Of a stretch of DNA of 64,000 bases, positions 7,703 through 16,647 are shown one piece after another. Below the pieces are notes generated by a model. It was not told the DNA's origin. It made no database searches and worked only from the letters and a program-made list of their open reading frames with translations. Position 1 is the stretch's first letter. Each line of letters begins with the position of its first letter. This stretch comes from Sphingobium arseniciresistens. GTDB lineage: Bacteria > Pseudomonadota > Alphaproteobacteria > Sphingomonadales > Sphingomonadaceae. The DNA lies in assembly GCA_029167225.1 (NCBI GenBank), contig JARFNK010000002.1, positions 372,001-436,000 on the forward strand, given 5' to 3'. The position numbers were made by a program, and so were the translations under genes.

Positions 7703-9115
7703 ATGGGCCTTCCTGAAAGCGACGTCGGCGCGGCTTTCTATGTGCTGGAATGGGTAATCCGGCTGGGCGCGCTGTTCACCGTGCCCTTCCGCCGGAGCCC
7801 CGCCGCGACGCGGGCGTGGCTGCTGCTCATCTTCTTCCTGCCCGTCCCGGGATTGCTGTTGTTCTGGACGATCGGCAGCCCGCGCTTTCCCGAGTGGCGG
7901 CGTGACCGCTTTCGTGAGCTTGACACATGGTTCACGGTCATCGGCCAGCGGCTCGCGGCCGTTGCGCCGCCGGCTGACGCCGGGCGCGATCCGATCATTG
8001 GGCTCAGCCGCTCGCTGGGTCAGATGCCGGCGACGACCGGCAACGATATCACGCTCATCAGCGATTATGACGCGGCCATCGAGCAGCTGGTCACGGATAT
8101 TGACGACGCCCGGATACATGTCCGTATCCTCGTCTACATCTTTGCCGATGACGCCGTGGGGTGGAGGGTGGCCGACGCGCTCGCCCGTGCCGTGGCGCGG
8201 GGCGTGACATGCCACGTGATGTTCGATCCCGTCGGCTCGCGGCCATGGCGCAAGGGCTTGCGGCCAATGCTGGAGCGTGCCGGCGTGGAGGTGCAGCAGG
8301 CATTGCCGCTCCGCTGGCTGCGCGGCCGCACGCGGCGCGACATGCGCAACCATCGCAAGCTGTTCGTGATCGACGGAATGATCGGCTATGTCGGCTCGCA
8401 GAATATCGTCGCGCAGGACTTCAAGCCCGGCATCGTCAACCGCGAACTGGTCGCGCGCGTCACCGGCCCGGTCGTAGTCGAGATGGAGGCGCTGGTCCGT
8501 GCCGACTGGTACATGGAAACCCGCGCCTTGCCGGACGTTCCGCTGATGATCCCGGACAGGACTGGGGAGGGGATCGCGCAGCTTTTGCCGAGCGGCGCCA
8601 ACCATCCGCTTGAAGGGTTCAAGACGTTGCTGGTCTGGCAGCTCCATCGGGCGGAGTCCCATGGGGTGCTGGTGACGCCCTATTTCATTCCCGACGACGA
8701 CCTGCTTGATGCGATGCGGACGGCGGCGTTGCGCGGCGTGCGCATTGACATCGTCCTGTCATCGGTGGTCGACCAGTGGCTCGTCCATTCGGCGCAAAGC
8801 TCCTATTATACCGAGCTGATGGCAGCGGGCGTGCACATCCACAGCTATCGCGACTATCTGCTCCACGCGAAGACGGTGAGCATCGACGGGCAGCTTGCGG
8901 TGGTCGGATCGAGCAATGTCGACATGCGTTCCTTCCAGCTGAATGAGGAGGCCAGCCTGCTGTTGCTCGATGCGGCCTCGGTCGCGGCTGTGGAGGCGGT
9001 CCAGCGGGATTATCTTGCGGCCAGTGACGAGCTTGACCTTGCGACATGGCGCGCCCGGCCCTTCACCCGCAAGGTCGCCGAGAATGTCGCACGGATGGTG
9101 GGATCGCTGCTGTAA
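7703..9115 (+). CDS. cls: Cardiolipin synthase, phospholipase D family
   Basis: The product has 470 residues. Two hydrophobic N-terminal helices lie within residues 10-57, then come two phospholipase D catalytic motifs: HRKLFVIDG near 217 and HAKTVSIDG near 388, each followed by the GSxN element (GSQN, GSSNVDMRS). The enzyme condenses phosphatidylglycerol to cardiolipin at the inner membrane. It sits 29 bases after nadA and ahead of nadC in the same direction, an arrangement with no obvious metabolic logic. Confidence 0.9.
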   Translation: MGLPESDVGAAFYVLEWVIRLGALFTVPFRRSPAATRAWLLLIFFLPVPGLLLFWTIGSPRFPEWRRDRFRELDTWFTVIGQRLAAVAPPADAGRDPIIGLSRSLGQMPATTGNDITLISDYDAAIEQLVTDIDDARIHVRILVYIFADDAVGWRVADALARAVARGVTCHVMFDPVGSRPWRKGLRPMLERAGVEVQQALPLRWLRGRTRRDMRNHRKLFVIDGMIGYVGSQNIVAQDFKPGIVNRELVARVTGPVVVEMEALVRADWYMETRALPDVPLMIPDRTGEGIAQLLPSGANHPLEGFKTLLVWQLHRAESHGVLVTPYFIPDDDLLDAMRTAALRGVRIDIVLSSVVDQWLVHSAQSSYYTELMAAGVHIHSYRDYLLHAKTVSIDGQLAVVGSSNVDMRSFQLNEEASLLLLDAASVAAVEAVQRDYLAASDELDLATWRARPFTRKVAENVARMVGSLL

Positions 9116-9192
9116 GGATGCGGAGGGCTCTGGGCGCGGCCGGGCGGCCATGCCAAAAGCCGGCACGACAATGACGATTCGCGGGGACGCAG

Positions 9193-10062
9193 ATGACGAT
9201 GGAAACCATGATCCGCGACTGGAGCCTGCCAGGCTTCGACCTTGATGCCTTCGTCAAGGCGACGCTGGCCGAGGATCTGGGGCCGGACAGCCGCGACGTC
9301 ACCAGCGAGGCCGTTATCCCCGCCGATGCAAGCTTTACCGGCGTGATGGACAGCCGCGATGCCGTGACGATCGCCGGCCTGCCGATCGCCGCCGCCTTCT
9401 TCCGCGCGCTCGATCCCGATGTGGAGATCGAACTGCTGGTGGAGGACGGGCAGCAGGTCGCGGCAGGAACCGAGATCATGCGCCTGAGGGGGCGGGGGCG
9501 GGCGATGCTGACGGCGGAGCGATCCGCCCTCAACACGGCGCAGCACCTGGCCGGCATCGCCACCATGACCCGCGCCTATGTCGACCGTATCCTGGGGACG
9601 GGCGCGACCTTGCTCGACACCCGCAAGACCATCCCCGGCCTGCGGCTGCTGGAGAAATATGCCACCCGCATGGGCGGCGCGACCAATCATCGCATGGGCC
9701 TGTGGGATGCCGCGATGATCAAGGACAATCATGTCGCCGTCGCCGGATCGGTAGAGGAAGCGGTACGCCGTGCCGTCGCCGCCGGGATCGAACGCATCAT
9801 CGTGGAGGTCGACCGGGTCGACCAGATCGAACCGGCACTGGCCGCCGGCGCGACCCATTTGCTGCTCGACAACATGGCGCCGCCGGTTTTGCGCGGGGCG
9901 GTGACGCTGGTGGGCGGCAGGGTGCCGACCGAGGCGTCCGGCGGGGTCACGCTGGAAACGATCCGCGCGATCGCCGAAACGGGCGTCACCTATATCTCGG
10001 TCGGGCGACTGACGCAGTCGGCCCCGGCAGCGGATATCGGCCTTGATTTCGCCATTCTTTAA
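9193..10062 (+). CDS. nadC: Nicotinate-nucleotide pyrophosphorylase (carboxylating), quinolinate phosphoribosyltransferase
   Basis: The product has 289 residues; a second ATG seven bases into the reading (METMIRDW) could also serve. NadC converts quinolinate and PRPP to nicotinate mononucleotide. Family landmarks are present: RSALNTAQHLAGIAT, LDTRKTIPGLRLLEKYA, GGATNHRMGL, IKDNH and the C-terminal EASGGVTLETI...GVTYISVG. Its 3' end overlaps the start of the RNase T2 gene by 20 bases. Confidence 0.95.
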   Translation: MTMETMIRDWSLPGFDLDAFVKATLAEDLGPDSRDVTSEAVIPADASFTGVMDSRDAVTIAGLPIAAAFFRALDPDVEIELLVEDGQQVAAGTEIMRLRGRGRAMLTAERSALNTAQHLAGIATMTRAYVDRILGTGATLLDTRKTIPGLRLLEKYATRMGGATNHRMGLWDAAMIKDNHVAVAGSVEEAVRRAVAAGIERIIVEVDRVDQIEPALAAGATHLLLDNMAPPVLRGAVTLVGGRVPTEASGGVTLETIRAIAETGVTYISVGRLTQSAPAADIGLDFAIL

Positions 10063-10873
10063 GTCGCGCGCCCTCAAGCGCGCACTGCTGCTGGCGGCGC
10101 TCGCCATGCCGGGCGCGGCGCTGGCACAGGTTGCGCAGTGCAGCCCGCCCTATGCGCTGCCGCGACCAAGGGTAGAGCTGCCCGATGCAGGACAGCCGCG
10201 GCGGTTGCTGCCGATCGGCGGCTACACCTTGGCGCTGAGCTGGACGCCGCAATATTGCCACGCGCCGGCGCATCGCGGAGAGTTCCAGTGCAAGGCGCTG
10301 TCGGGCCGGTTCGGTTTCACGCTCCACGGCCTCTGGCCCGATGGGCGGGGCAGGGACTGGCCGCAATATTGCCGCGCCGCTGCGGTGCTGCCGCAGCAGG
10401 TGATCCGCGACAATCTCTGCACGACGCCCTCCGCACAGCTGCTTCAGCATGAATGGGTGAAGCACGGCACCTGCATGACGACGAAGCCGGAGCGCTATTT
10501 CGCTCTCTCCCGGGCGCTCTACCAGGACATTCGCTATCCCGACATGAGTGCGCTCGCCGCGCGTCCCTCGCTGACGGTTGGCGGCTTCGTGGAGGCCTTC
10601 GTCATGGCGAACCCTGGCCTGCGTGCGGACATGCTGCGTGTCAGCACAAACCGACAGGGCTGGCTGCAGGAGTTGTGGCTCTGTCTCGACACCGGGATGG
10701 AGCATGTGCGCTGCCGGGCGGGCGAGCCGGGTGCGCCCGCTTCGGCGAGGCTGCGTATCGAAGCCGGGCCGCGCATGGTGCAGCCGTCATCGTCCTTCCG
10801 GCCTGCACACGCGCCCGTGCGGGACTTGCAGCGAAATCTGGACCCGGCCGGTCGGGACAGCCGCCGGCCCTAG
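10043..10873 (+). CDS. Secreted ribonuclease T2 family protein
   Basis: The product has 276 residues if translation begins at the TTG at 10043, inside the end of nadC. That start gives a good signal peptide (basic KSRALKR, hydrophobic core, cleavage at ALA). Both catalytic blocks of the family are present: FTLHGLWPD near residues 93-100 and HEWVKHGTC near 136-144, including both catalytic histidines. Several cysteines suggest disulphides in the periplasm. It probably degrades extracellular or periplasmic RNA. Translational coupling to nadC is likely. Confidence 0.85.
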   Translation: MISPFFKSRALKRALLLAALAMPGAALAQVAQCSPPYALPRPRVELPDAGQPRRLLPIGGYTLALSWTPQYCHAPAHRGEFQCKALSGRFGFTLHGLWPDGRGRDWPQYCRAAAVLPQQVIRDNLCTTPSAQLLQHEWVKHGTCMTTKPERYFALSRALYQDIRYPDMSALAARPSLTVGGFVEAFVMANPGLRADMLRVSTNRQGWLQELWLCLDTGMEHVRCRAGEPGAPASARLRIEAGPRMVQPSSSFRPAHAPVRDLQRNLDPAGRDSRRP

Positions 10874-10929
10874 GCAGTACGGACAAATTCCGCTTTGTCG
10901 CCAAGCAATCAGGAAGTGTCTTCACGCTC

Positions 10930-11020
10930 CGTTCGTCCTGAGCTTGTCGAAGGACCGTGCTTCCTTTTCGGGCTCGCTGCAGAAGCAAAGTGCAGCCCTT
11001 CGACAAGCTCAGGGCGAACG
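10930..11020. repeat. Pair of inverted REP-like elements (CTTCGACAAGCTCAGG type)
   Basis: The arms at 10930-10953 and 10997-11020 are inverted copies that match at 23 of 24 positions. Each contains the core CTTCGACAAGCTCAGG or its complement. They are separated by 43 bases and could fold into one large hairpin. Elements with this core are frequent between genes in sphingomonads. They lie between the convergent RNase T2 and DUF4112 genes, where they could stop transcription or protect message ends. Confidence 0.8.
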
Positions 11021-11086
11021 GCGTGTTACCCCACCCGTCTGAACGGCTATCGACGGAATTGAGTTTGTCCACGCCGCCTGCGCCTC

Positions 11087-11509
11087 TCAGCGATGGATCG
11101 TGGCCGTGCCGGGGTGGTGGCGATCCAGATGCTTCTTGATGATCTTCAGGTTCTTGCTGTTCGATTTGTAGAAAAAGTCGAAGGCGTCCCCGGCAAAGGG
11201 AATGGCGCCGATCAGCGTGTCTATGCCGACATTGGCCGCCATGCGCGTGATCTGGAGCTTCGACATGCCAAGGTTGCGCGCTTCCCACACGATCCACGCG
11301 CCCATGCTGGCGGTGATGAGGTCGCCCACGATTGGCACGAGGCCGATGATGCTGTCCAGCCCGACGCGATAGCGGGTGCCGGGGACCACGAAGAGGCCTT
11401 CCAGCAGGGATTCCATGGCCTCAACGCGGCGGCGGATGGACTGTGGATCCGTGCCCAGGCCGGGCATGGAGCTGGCAACGCGGTCGAACTGATCCTGTGA
11501 AATGGGCAT
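11087..11509 (-). CDS. DUF4112 domain-containing small membrane protein
   Basis: The product has 140 residues. It shows the DUF4112 pattern RYRVGLDSIIGLVPIVGD, followed by a second similar stretch, VGIDTLIGAIPFAGDAFDFFYKSN. Each holds a hydrophobic, probably membrane-inserted segment. No catalytic residues are evident and the function of the family is unknown. The gene follows the solute-binding protein gene by 24 bases on the same strand, so they may share a transcript. Confidence 0.8.
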   Translation of the reverse strand: MPISQDQFDRVASSMPGLGTDPQSIRRRVEAMESLLEGLFVVPGTRYRVGLDSIIGLVPIVGDLITASMGAWIVWEARNLGMSKLQITRMAANVGIDTLIGAIPFAGDAFDFFYKSNSKNLKIIKKHLDRHHPGTATIHR

Positions 11510-11533
11510 TGGTCCTCCTGACCCCTCACACCC

Positions 11534-13024
11534 TTAGTTGGTGGCGCGGAACAGCTGGTTCAATGGGTGACGTGCACGGGGTGACGGGGTGAAGCCCGTC
11601 AGGGTCCGCGCGACCAGCGACCAGCGGATCGGCGCGCCAAGCGGAATATAGCCGCCATGGTCGCTGACCTTTTGCGCCGCCTGTGCCAATGTGGCGGCGC
11701 GCTGCCCCGCATCGGTGGCCAGCGCCGCGCTTTCCAGCAGCGCTTCGGCGCTCTCGTCGCAATGCACGCCGCGTGCGCAGCTGATGCGGTCGAGATACCA
11801 GATCGCGCTGTCATAAGCGGCGACCTCGTCCACCAGGACCATGTCGGCATCGGCATCCAGAGGGACCAGCCGCGCGCGTATGCCCAGGCGCAGCCAATCG
11901 GCGGCAATCGAGGCGAACAGGCGCCGCGTGCCCGACCCGGCGGGCATGGCGACGCGCAGGGTGGGCGGCGCGCCATGGGCCATCGTCCACCGGGCAAGGA
12001 TGCCCAGGGCGGCCTGACGCCGGTTTTCGATTGCCTCTCCATCCCACGCCGGCGGGGTAAGCGGAGCCGGCAGGTCCAGCTGCTGCGTCAACAGGCGATC
12101 GGTAAACGCCCAGCGGCCAAGGGAGAGAATCGAGGGGATGCGTTCGCGCTCGATCGCCATGTTGAGAGCCGCGCGCACGCCGGCATCGTCCAGAAAGTCC
12201 CCATGGCCCGTGATCGAAAAACCGAACAAGCCCTGCGCGGGATCAATACGCACCGCGTTATTGTCGAGGTCCGCGCCGGAAAGCAGCGGCATGTCGCTAT
12301 ATCGCCCGCCAAGCACCAGGCCCGAGAGGCCGAGCTGGAAACGGGCGATGGCGTGGGCGGCACGCTCGGCCCGCAGCACGCGGTTGTCGCGTGGCGCCAC
12401 GGTCGGGGCGTCTTCTCCTTCGGCGTCGTCAGGGTCGGGCAAGGGCGAGAGGAACAGCGCTTTTCCCCGATCCTCGGCGCGATAGGGGCCGGTGCCATCG
12501 CCGCTGCGGACGATGCCCATCTGCGGCTGAGCCAGCATCTGGAGCAGATAGGGGCGCGGTGCGGAGAGGCGGATCTCGATCACCTCGCCGGTCATCGGCA
12601 CGATCTCCTCGACCGCATTCAGGTCTCCGTGGGGATCAAGCGATACATTCGCCTTGATGCGCGCATCCAGCAGGCGCGCCACTTCCTTCGCGGTCACGTC
12701 CACGCCCGTCGCCCAGCGTGCGCGGCGGATGCGGAAGATGTAGCTGAGCCCGCCATCCTCCACGATCCACCGCTCGGCGAGCGCCGGCATGATGTCGCCC
12801 GCCGCGTCGAAAGCGACGAGCCCCTGCGCCGTGCTCTCCAGGATGAGCTTGCTTGCCGGCGAGAGGATGTTGCGCATCGGCTGGTTGAGATCGCGCCGGC
12901 TGCCGATGACGCTGACGCCGACCGGCCCACTCTGTTCCTGCGAGCAGCCCGGCAGCAGTAGCGCCGCGATCACGGCGCCCCACAAGGCTAGGGCACGCGA
13001 CGGAAGGGGAAAAGGGGCTGGCAT
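11534..13024 (-). CDS. ABC-type peptide/nickel substrate-binding lipoprotein (SBP family 5), orphan
   Basis: The product has 496 residues. A lipoprotein signal ends in LLPGC (Cys27). The body reads as a family 5 extracellular binding protein: MRNILSPASKLILESTAQGLVAFDAAGDIMPALAERW, then the ligand-domain strand LSYIFRIRRARWATGVDVTAKEV. No permease or ATPase genes are nearby, so it must serve a transporter encoded elsewhere or act alone. It is divergent from the BaiN-type gene, across a 118-base gap holding two competing hairpins. Confidence 0.75.
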   Translation of the reverse strand: MPAPFPLPSRALALWGAVIAALLLPGCSQEQSGPVGVSVIGSRRDLNQPMRNILSPASKLILESTAQGLVAFDAAGDIMPALAERWIVEDGGLSYIFRIRRARWATGVDVTAKEVARLLDARIKANVSLDPHGDLNAVEEIVPMTGEVIEIRLSAPRPYLLQMLAQPQMGIVRSGDGTGPYRAEDRGKALFLSPLPDPDDAEGEDAPTVAPRDNRVLRAERAAHAIARFQLGLSGLVLGGRYSDMPLLSGADLDNNAVRIDPAQGLFGFSITGHGDFLDDAGVRAALNMAIERERIPSILSLGRWAFTDRLLTQQLDLPAPLTPPAWDGEAIENRRQAALGILARWTMAHGAPPTLRVAMPAGSGTRRLFASIAADWLRLGIRARLVPLDADADMVLVDEVAAYDSAIWYLDRISCARGVHCDESAEALLESAALATDAGQRAATLAQAAQKVSDHGGYIPLGAPIRWSLVARTLTGFTPSPRARHPLNQLFRATN

Positions 13025-13075
13025 GGTGGGCGTGAGGACGGTTCTTCGCTTGGAGGCTTGCCTTGGGTCTACATC

Positions 13076-13113
13076 GCCTCTTCCCTCACGCCAAGCCGGG
13101 AAGAGGCTTGGCG
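13076..13113. promoter_or_regulatory. Two mutually exclusive perfect hairpins in a divergent leader
   Basis: GCCTCTTCCC (13076-13085) pairs perfectly with GGGAAGAGGC (13098-13107). CGCCAAGCC (13089-13097) pairs perfectly with GGCTTGGCG (13105-13113). The second stem uses the loop and the end of the first, so the two cannot form together. They lie 30 bases upstream of the flavoprotein start at 13143. Confidence 0.45.
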
Positions 13114-13142
13114 CATGCCGCGGAACCGTTCATAGGCAGGCG

Positions 13143-14345
13143 ATGCCTGCCCCCGTCCAAGATTTCGATGCCATCATTTTGGGCGCTGGCGGTGCTGGCC
13201 TGATGTGCGCGGCGGTGGCCGGGCAGGGCGGGCGGCGCGTGCTGCTGGTCGACCATGGCGACGAGCCGGGCCGAAAGATCGTGATTTCCGGCGGCGGCCG
13301 CTGCAATTTCACCAACATCCATACCGCGCCGGACCGTTATCTCTCCGCCAATCCCCATTTCATGAAGTCCGCGCTCGGCCGCTACACGGCTGCGGATTTC
13401 ACCGCGATGGTCGATCGTCACGGCATTGCATGGCACGAGAAGACGCTGGGACAGCTCTTCTGCGATGGCTCCGCGCGACAGATCGTCGCGATGCTTCTGG
13501 CCGAATGCGACAAGGGCGGCGTGACCTATGCCTTTGGCCGGCCGCTGGGCGAGATGCGCCATGCAGACGGCCGCTTCACGGTGGCGATCGGCGATCAGGC
13601 GGCGCGTGCTCCCGCGCTGGTGATCGCGACCGGCGGGCCGTCGATCCCGAAAATCGGGGCGACGGGCATCGCCTATGACATCGCCCGGCGCTTCGGCCTG
13701 AAGGTCGTGGAACCGCGCCCGGCGCTGGTGCCGTTGACCCTGCCCGGCGACGAGGCCCTGTTCCGCGCGCTGTCGGGCGTTTCGGCCGAGGTGGTTGCGC
13801 GCAGCGGCAAGGCCTCCTTTCGGGAGGCCGCGCTATTCACCCATCGCGGCCTTTCCGGGCCGTCGATCCTCCAGGTCTCGTCCTACTGGCGGCATGGCCA
13901 GCCGATTGCGATCGACTTCCTACCTGACCGCGAGGGCGATTGGCTGCTGGGCGCCAAGCGTGGCCAGCCGCGGGCGACGTTGCGCTCCATGCTGTCCGCG
14001 GCGTTGCCGGCACGGCTGGCGGAGGCACTGGCGGAACGGATCGGTCTTGGCGGGGAACTGGCAAACCTTCCCGACCGGGCGCTGGCCGAGGCGGGAGCGC
14101 GGCTCGCCGCCTGGCGCTTCATGCCCAACGGCACGGAAGGCTATGCCAAGGCGGAGGTTGCAGCCGGCGGTATCGCCACGGCGGGGCTCTCTTCGCAGAC
14201 CATGGCCGCGCGCCATCTGCCCGGCCTCTACGCCATCGGTGAAGCGGTGGACGTGACTGGCTGGCTGGGGGGCTATAATTTCCAATGGGCCTGGGCGAGC
14301 GGCTGGGCGGCGGGACAGGCCATCGCTGCGGCAGAAGGGGTGTAA
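13143..14345 (+). CDS. BaiN/HI0933-type NAD(P)/FAD-dependent oxidoreductase
   Basis: The product has 400 residues from the ATG at 13143. An N-terminal dinucleotide-binding motif, IILGAGGAGLMCA, is followed by the family signature SGGGRCNFTN near residue 55, and a C-terminal FAD segment, GLYAIGEAVDVTGWLGGYNFQWAWASG. This family is widespread; the named members are annotated as flavoproteins with uncertain natural substrates. The open frame extends far upstream but only this start gives the usual N-terminus. Confidence 0.85.
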   Translation: MPAPVQDFDAIILGAGGAGLMCAAVAGQGGRRVLLVDHGDEPGRKIVISGGGRCNFTNIHTAPDRYLSANPHFMKSALGRYTAADFTAMVDRHGIAWHEKTLGQLFCDGSARQIVAMLLAECDKGGVTYAFGRPLGEMRHADGRFTVAIGDQAARAPALVIATGGPSIPKIGATGIAYDIARRFGLKVVEPRPALVPLTLPGDEALFRALSGVSAEVVARSGKASFREAALFTHRGLSGPSILQVSSYWRHGQPIAIDFLPDREGDWLLGAKRGQPRATLRSMLSAALPARLAEALAERIGLGGELANLPDRALAEAGARLAAWRFMPNGTEGYAKAEVAAGGIATAGLSSQTMAARHLPGLYAIGEAVDVTGWLGGYNFQWAWASGWAAGQAIAAAEGV

Positions 14346-14350
14346 CCGAC

Positions 14351-15064
14351 ATGGCGACCTATATTCTCGTCCACGGCGCATGGCATGGCGCCTGGAGCTG
14401 GGAGCGGATCGTGCCGCTGCTGGAGGCTGGCGGTCATCATGTCATCGCCCCGGACCTCAAGGGCATGGGCGACGACCGGACGCCGCTCTCCGACGTGTCG
14501 CTCGCGATCTGGGCGGATCAGATCGCCGACATCCTGCGCGCCCACGCGGAGCCCGTGATCCTCGTCGGGCACAGCCGGGGCGGCATCGTGATCAGCGAGG
14601 TGGCGGAGCGGGTGCCGGAAAGAATCGCGACGCTGGCCTATGTCGCGGCGTTCCTCATCCCCGATGGCGGTACGCTGCTCGAGGTGTCGCATCGCGATCC
14701 GCCGCGTGCGACCGGACGGATGCTGGCCTCCGGGCCGCATAACAGCACGACGCTGGTGCCTGAAGCCGCCGCTGCGGTTGTCTATTCAGCGACCCCGCCG
14801 GAATGGCGCCAGCGCGCCGTTGCGCGGCTCTGCGCCGAGCCGATGGATGTCTTTGCCACGCCGCTCAAGCTCAGCGAAGAGCGCTTCGGCGCCGTGCCGC
14901 GCGCCTATGTGGAATGCACGGGCGATCAGACGGTGCCGCTCGCGCTGCAGCGCGCCATGCAGGCGGCGCTGCCGTGCGACCCGGTATTCACGCTGGAGAG
15001 CGATCATTCGCCGGCAGTTTCGGCGCCGGAAGATCTGGCGCGTTGCTTGCTGGCGCTGGCCTGA
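14351..15064 (+). CDS. Alpha/beta-fold hydrolase (EstC/salicylate-esterase-like)
   Basis: The product has 237 residues starting 5 bases after the upstream stop, so it is co-transcribed with the flavoprotein gene. The opening YILVHGAWHGAWSWERI and nucleophile elbow GHSRGG (Ser75) are typical of the small esterase group that includes plant methyl-salicylate esterases and hydroxynitrile lyases. A late Asp (TGDQTVP) and His (ESDHSP) complete a plausible triad. No signal peptide, so it is cytoplasmic. The substrate is unknown. Confidence 0.8.
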   Translation: MATYILVHGAWHGAWSWERIVPLLEAGGHHVIAPDLKGMGDDRTPLSDVSLAIWADQIADILRAHAEPVILVGHSRGGIVISEVAERVPERIATLAYVAAFLIPDGGTLLEVSHRDPPRATGRMLASGPHNSTTLVPEAAAAVVYSATPPEWRQRAVARLCAEPMDVFATPLKLSEERFGAVPRAYVECTGDQTVPLALQRAMQAALPCDPVFTLESDHSPAVSAPEDLARCLLALA

Positions 15065-15073
15065 AACAGCGCG

Positions 15074-16603
15074 CTAATGCGCCGCGCTTGTGTCGACGGC
15101 GCGGGCGGGCCTGGGGCTCAGCCAGATAATCATCGCGGAGAAGAAGAAGATCACCGCCGCGACAGCGAAAATATGGTTCGTCGCGATCGCCAGGCTTTCC
15201 TTGTCCACCAACTGCTCCACCATGCGCCGGGCTTGCTCGGCGGTGAGGTTCAGCGCGGGAAGGACATTCGTGTTGACGACGCCCACGAGATTGCTTCGCG
15301 CTGATCGCGCCATGTCGTCCCAGGCTGTGGTTGCGACGGACGTACCGATGGCGCCGGCCATCGTCCGCATGAAGGCCATGATGCCGGCGGCGGAGGCGGT
15401 CTCGTCGGGCTCGACGGCCGCAAGGCCGATCGTCGTCAGCGGAATGAAGAAGAAGGGCATGCCGATGCCCTGCAGCATCTGGGGGATCGCCAACGTCCAG
15501 AAATCCGCGTCGCTTGGCCATACCGTGCGAAGGAGTGACGTCAGCCCGAGCCAGAGGACGCCGAAGCAGACGAGGCCGCGCGGATCCACCTTGCCAAGGA
15601 GCCTAGCGACGACGGGAGACATGATGACGGCGCCAACGCCGGTGAAAGCGGTGGTGTAGCCGGCCCATGTCGCGGTGTAGCCAAGGCTTTGCTGCAGCCA
15701 TTGCGGCAGGATCACCACGGAGGCAAAAAAGGTGCCAAAGGCGAAGGACAGGGCGATCGTACTGACCGTGAAGCCACGGTGACGAAAGACCCGCAGATCC
15801 ACGATCGGCTTGTGTTCTGTGACTTCCCACACGATGAACACCGCGAACCCGATCGCTGCGATGACCGCCAGCATCACGATGAAGGGATCGCCGAACCAGT
15901 CATGCTCCCGGCCCAGATCCAGCATGATCTGCAGCGCGCCGATCCACAGGATCATCAGCGCCAGCCCCATGCGGTCGATGGGAGGGCGATCAAGGCGGGT
16001 TTCTGCCTGCCGCAGGAGGCGCATGGCGCCGAAGGCACAGAAAGCCACGACCGGAATATTGATGAAGAAAATCCAGTGCCATGACCAGTTGTCGCTGATC
16101 GTGCCGCCCAGGATCGGTCCCAATATCGGTGCGGTCACGGTGGTCATGGCCCACATCGCCATCGCCTGCCCGCGCTTTTCCGGCGGGAAGACCCGCAGCA
16201 ACAGCGTCTGGCTGAGCGGCATCATCGGGCCGCCGCACAGGCCCTGGCCGATACGGCAGGCGACCAGCATGCCCAATGTCGTCGACATACCGCACAGCGT
16301 GGAGAAAATTCCGAAACCGATCATGCCCCAGATGAAGGTGCGCACAGTGCCGAAGCGGGCGGCGAGCCAGCCCGTCAACGGCACGCAAATGGCTTCCGCG
16401 ACGGCGTAGGATGTGATGATCCACGTGCCTTGCGTGGCGGATATCCCCAGCGCGCCGGCAATATGCGGCACGGACACATTGGCGATGGTCGTATCCAGCA
16501 CGACCATGAAGTTCGACGCCGCCAGCACCAGACCGGCAAGCAGCAGGGTGGAGCCGGAAAGCGGCTGGAAACTGTCGCTCTTGCTGGTGGGCTGGTCGCT
16601 CAT
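15074..16603 (-). CDS. emrB: DHA2-family MFS multidrug exporter, EmrB type
   Basis: The product has 509 residues with about 14 hydrophobic segments, as expected for the DHA2 (QacA/EmrB) group. The motif VLDTTIANVSVPHIAGALG after the first helix and the GWLAARFG loop mark the family. It should act as the inner-membrane proton-driven pump of a tripartite system with the adjacent EmrA adaptor and outer-membrane factor. It is the last gene of a three-gene operon, 44 bases after emrA. Exported substrates cannot be inferred beyond hydrophobic toxic compounds. Confidence 0.9.
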   Translation of the reverse strand: MSDQPTSKSDSFQPLSGSTLLLAGLVLAASNFMVVLDTTIANVSVPHIAGALGISATQGTWIITSYAVAEAICVPLTGWLAARFGTVRTFIWGMIGFGIFSTLCGMSTTLGMLVACRIGQGLCGGPMMPLSQTLLLRVFPPEKRGQAMAMWAMTTVTAPILGPILGGTISDNWSWHWIFFINIPVVAFCAFGAMRLLRQAETRLDRPPIDRMGLALMILWIGALQIMLDLGREHDWFGDPFIVMLAVIAAIGFAVFIVWEVTEHKPIVDLRVFRHRGFTVSTIALSFAFGTFFASVVILPQWLQQSLGYTATWAGYTTAFTGVGAVIMSPVVARLLGKVDPRGLVCFGVLWLGLTSLLRTVWPSDADFWTLAIPQMLQGIGMPFFFIPLTTIGLAAVEPDETASAAGIMAFMRTMAGAIGTSVATTAWDDMARSARSNLVGVVNTNVLPALNLTAEQARRMVEQLVDKESLAIATNHIFAVAAVIFFFSAMIIWLSPRPARAVDTSAAH

Positions 16604-16647
16604 CGCCTATGCCTGCCTTCGTGCGAAATATGAGGGGTAAAGAGCGC

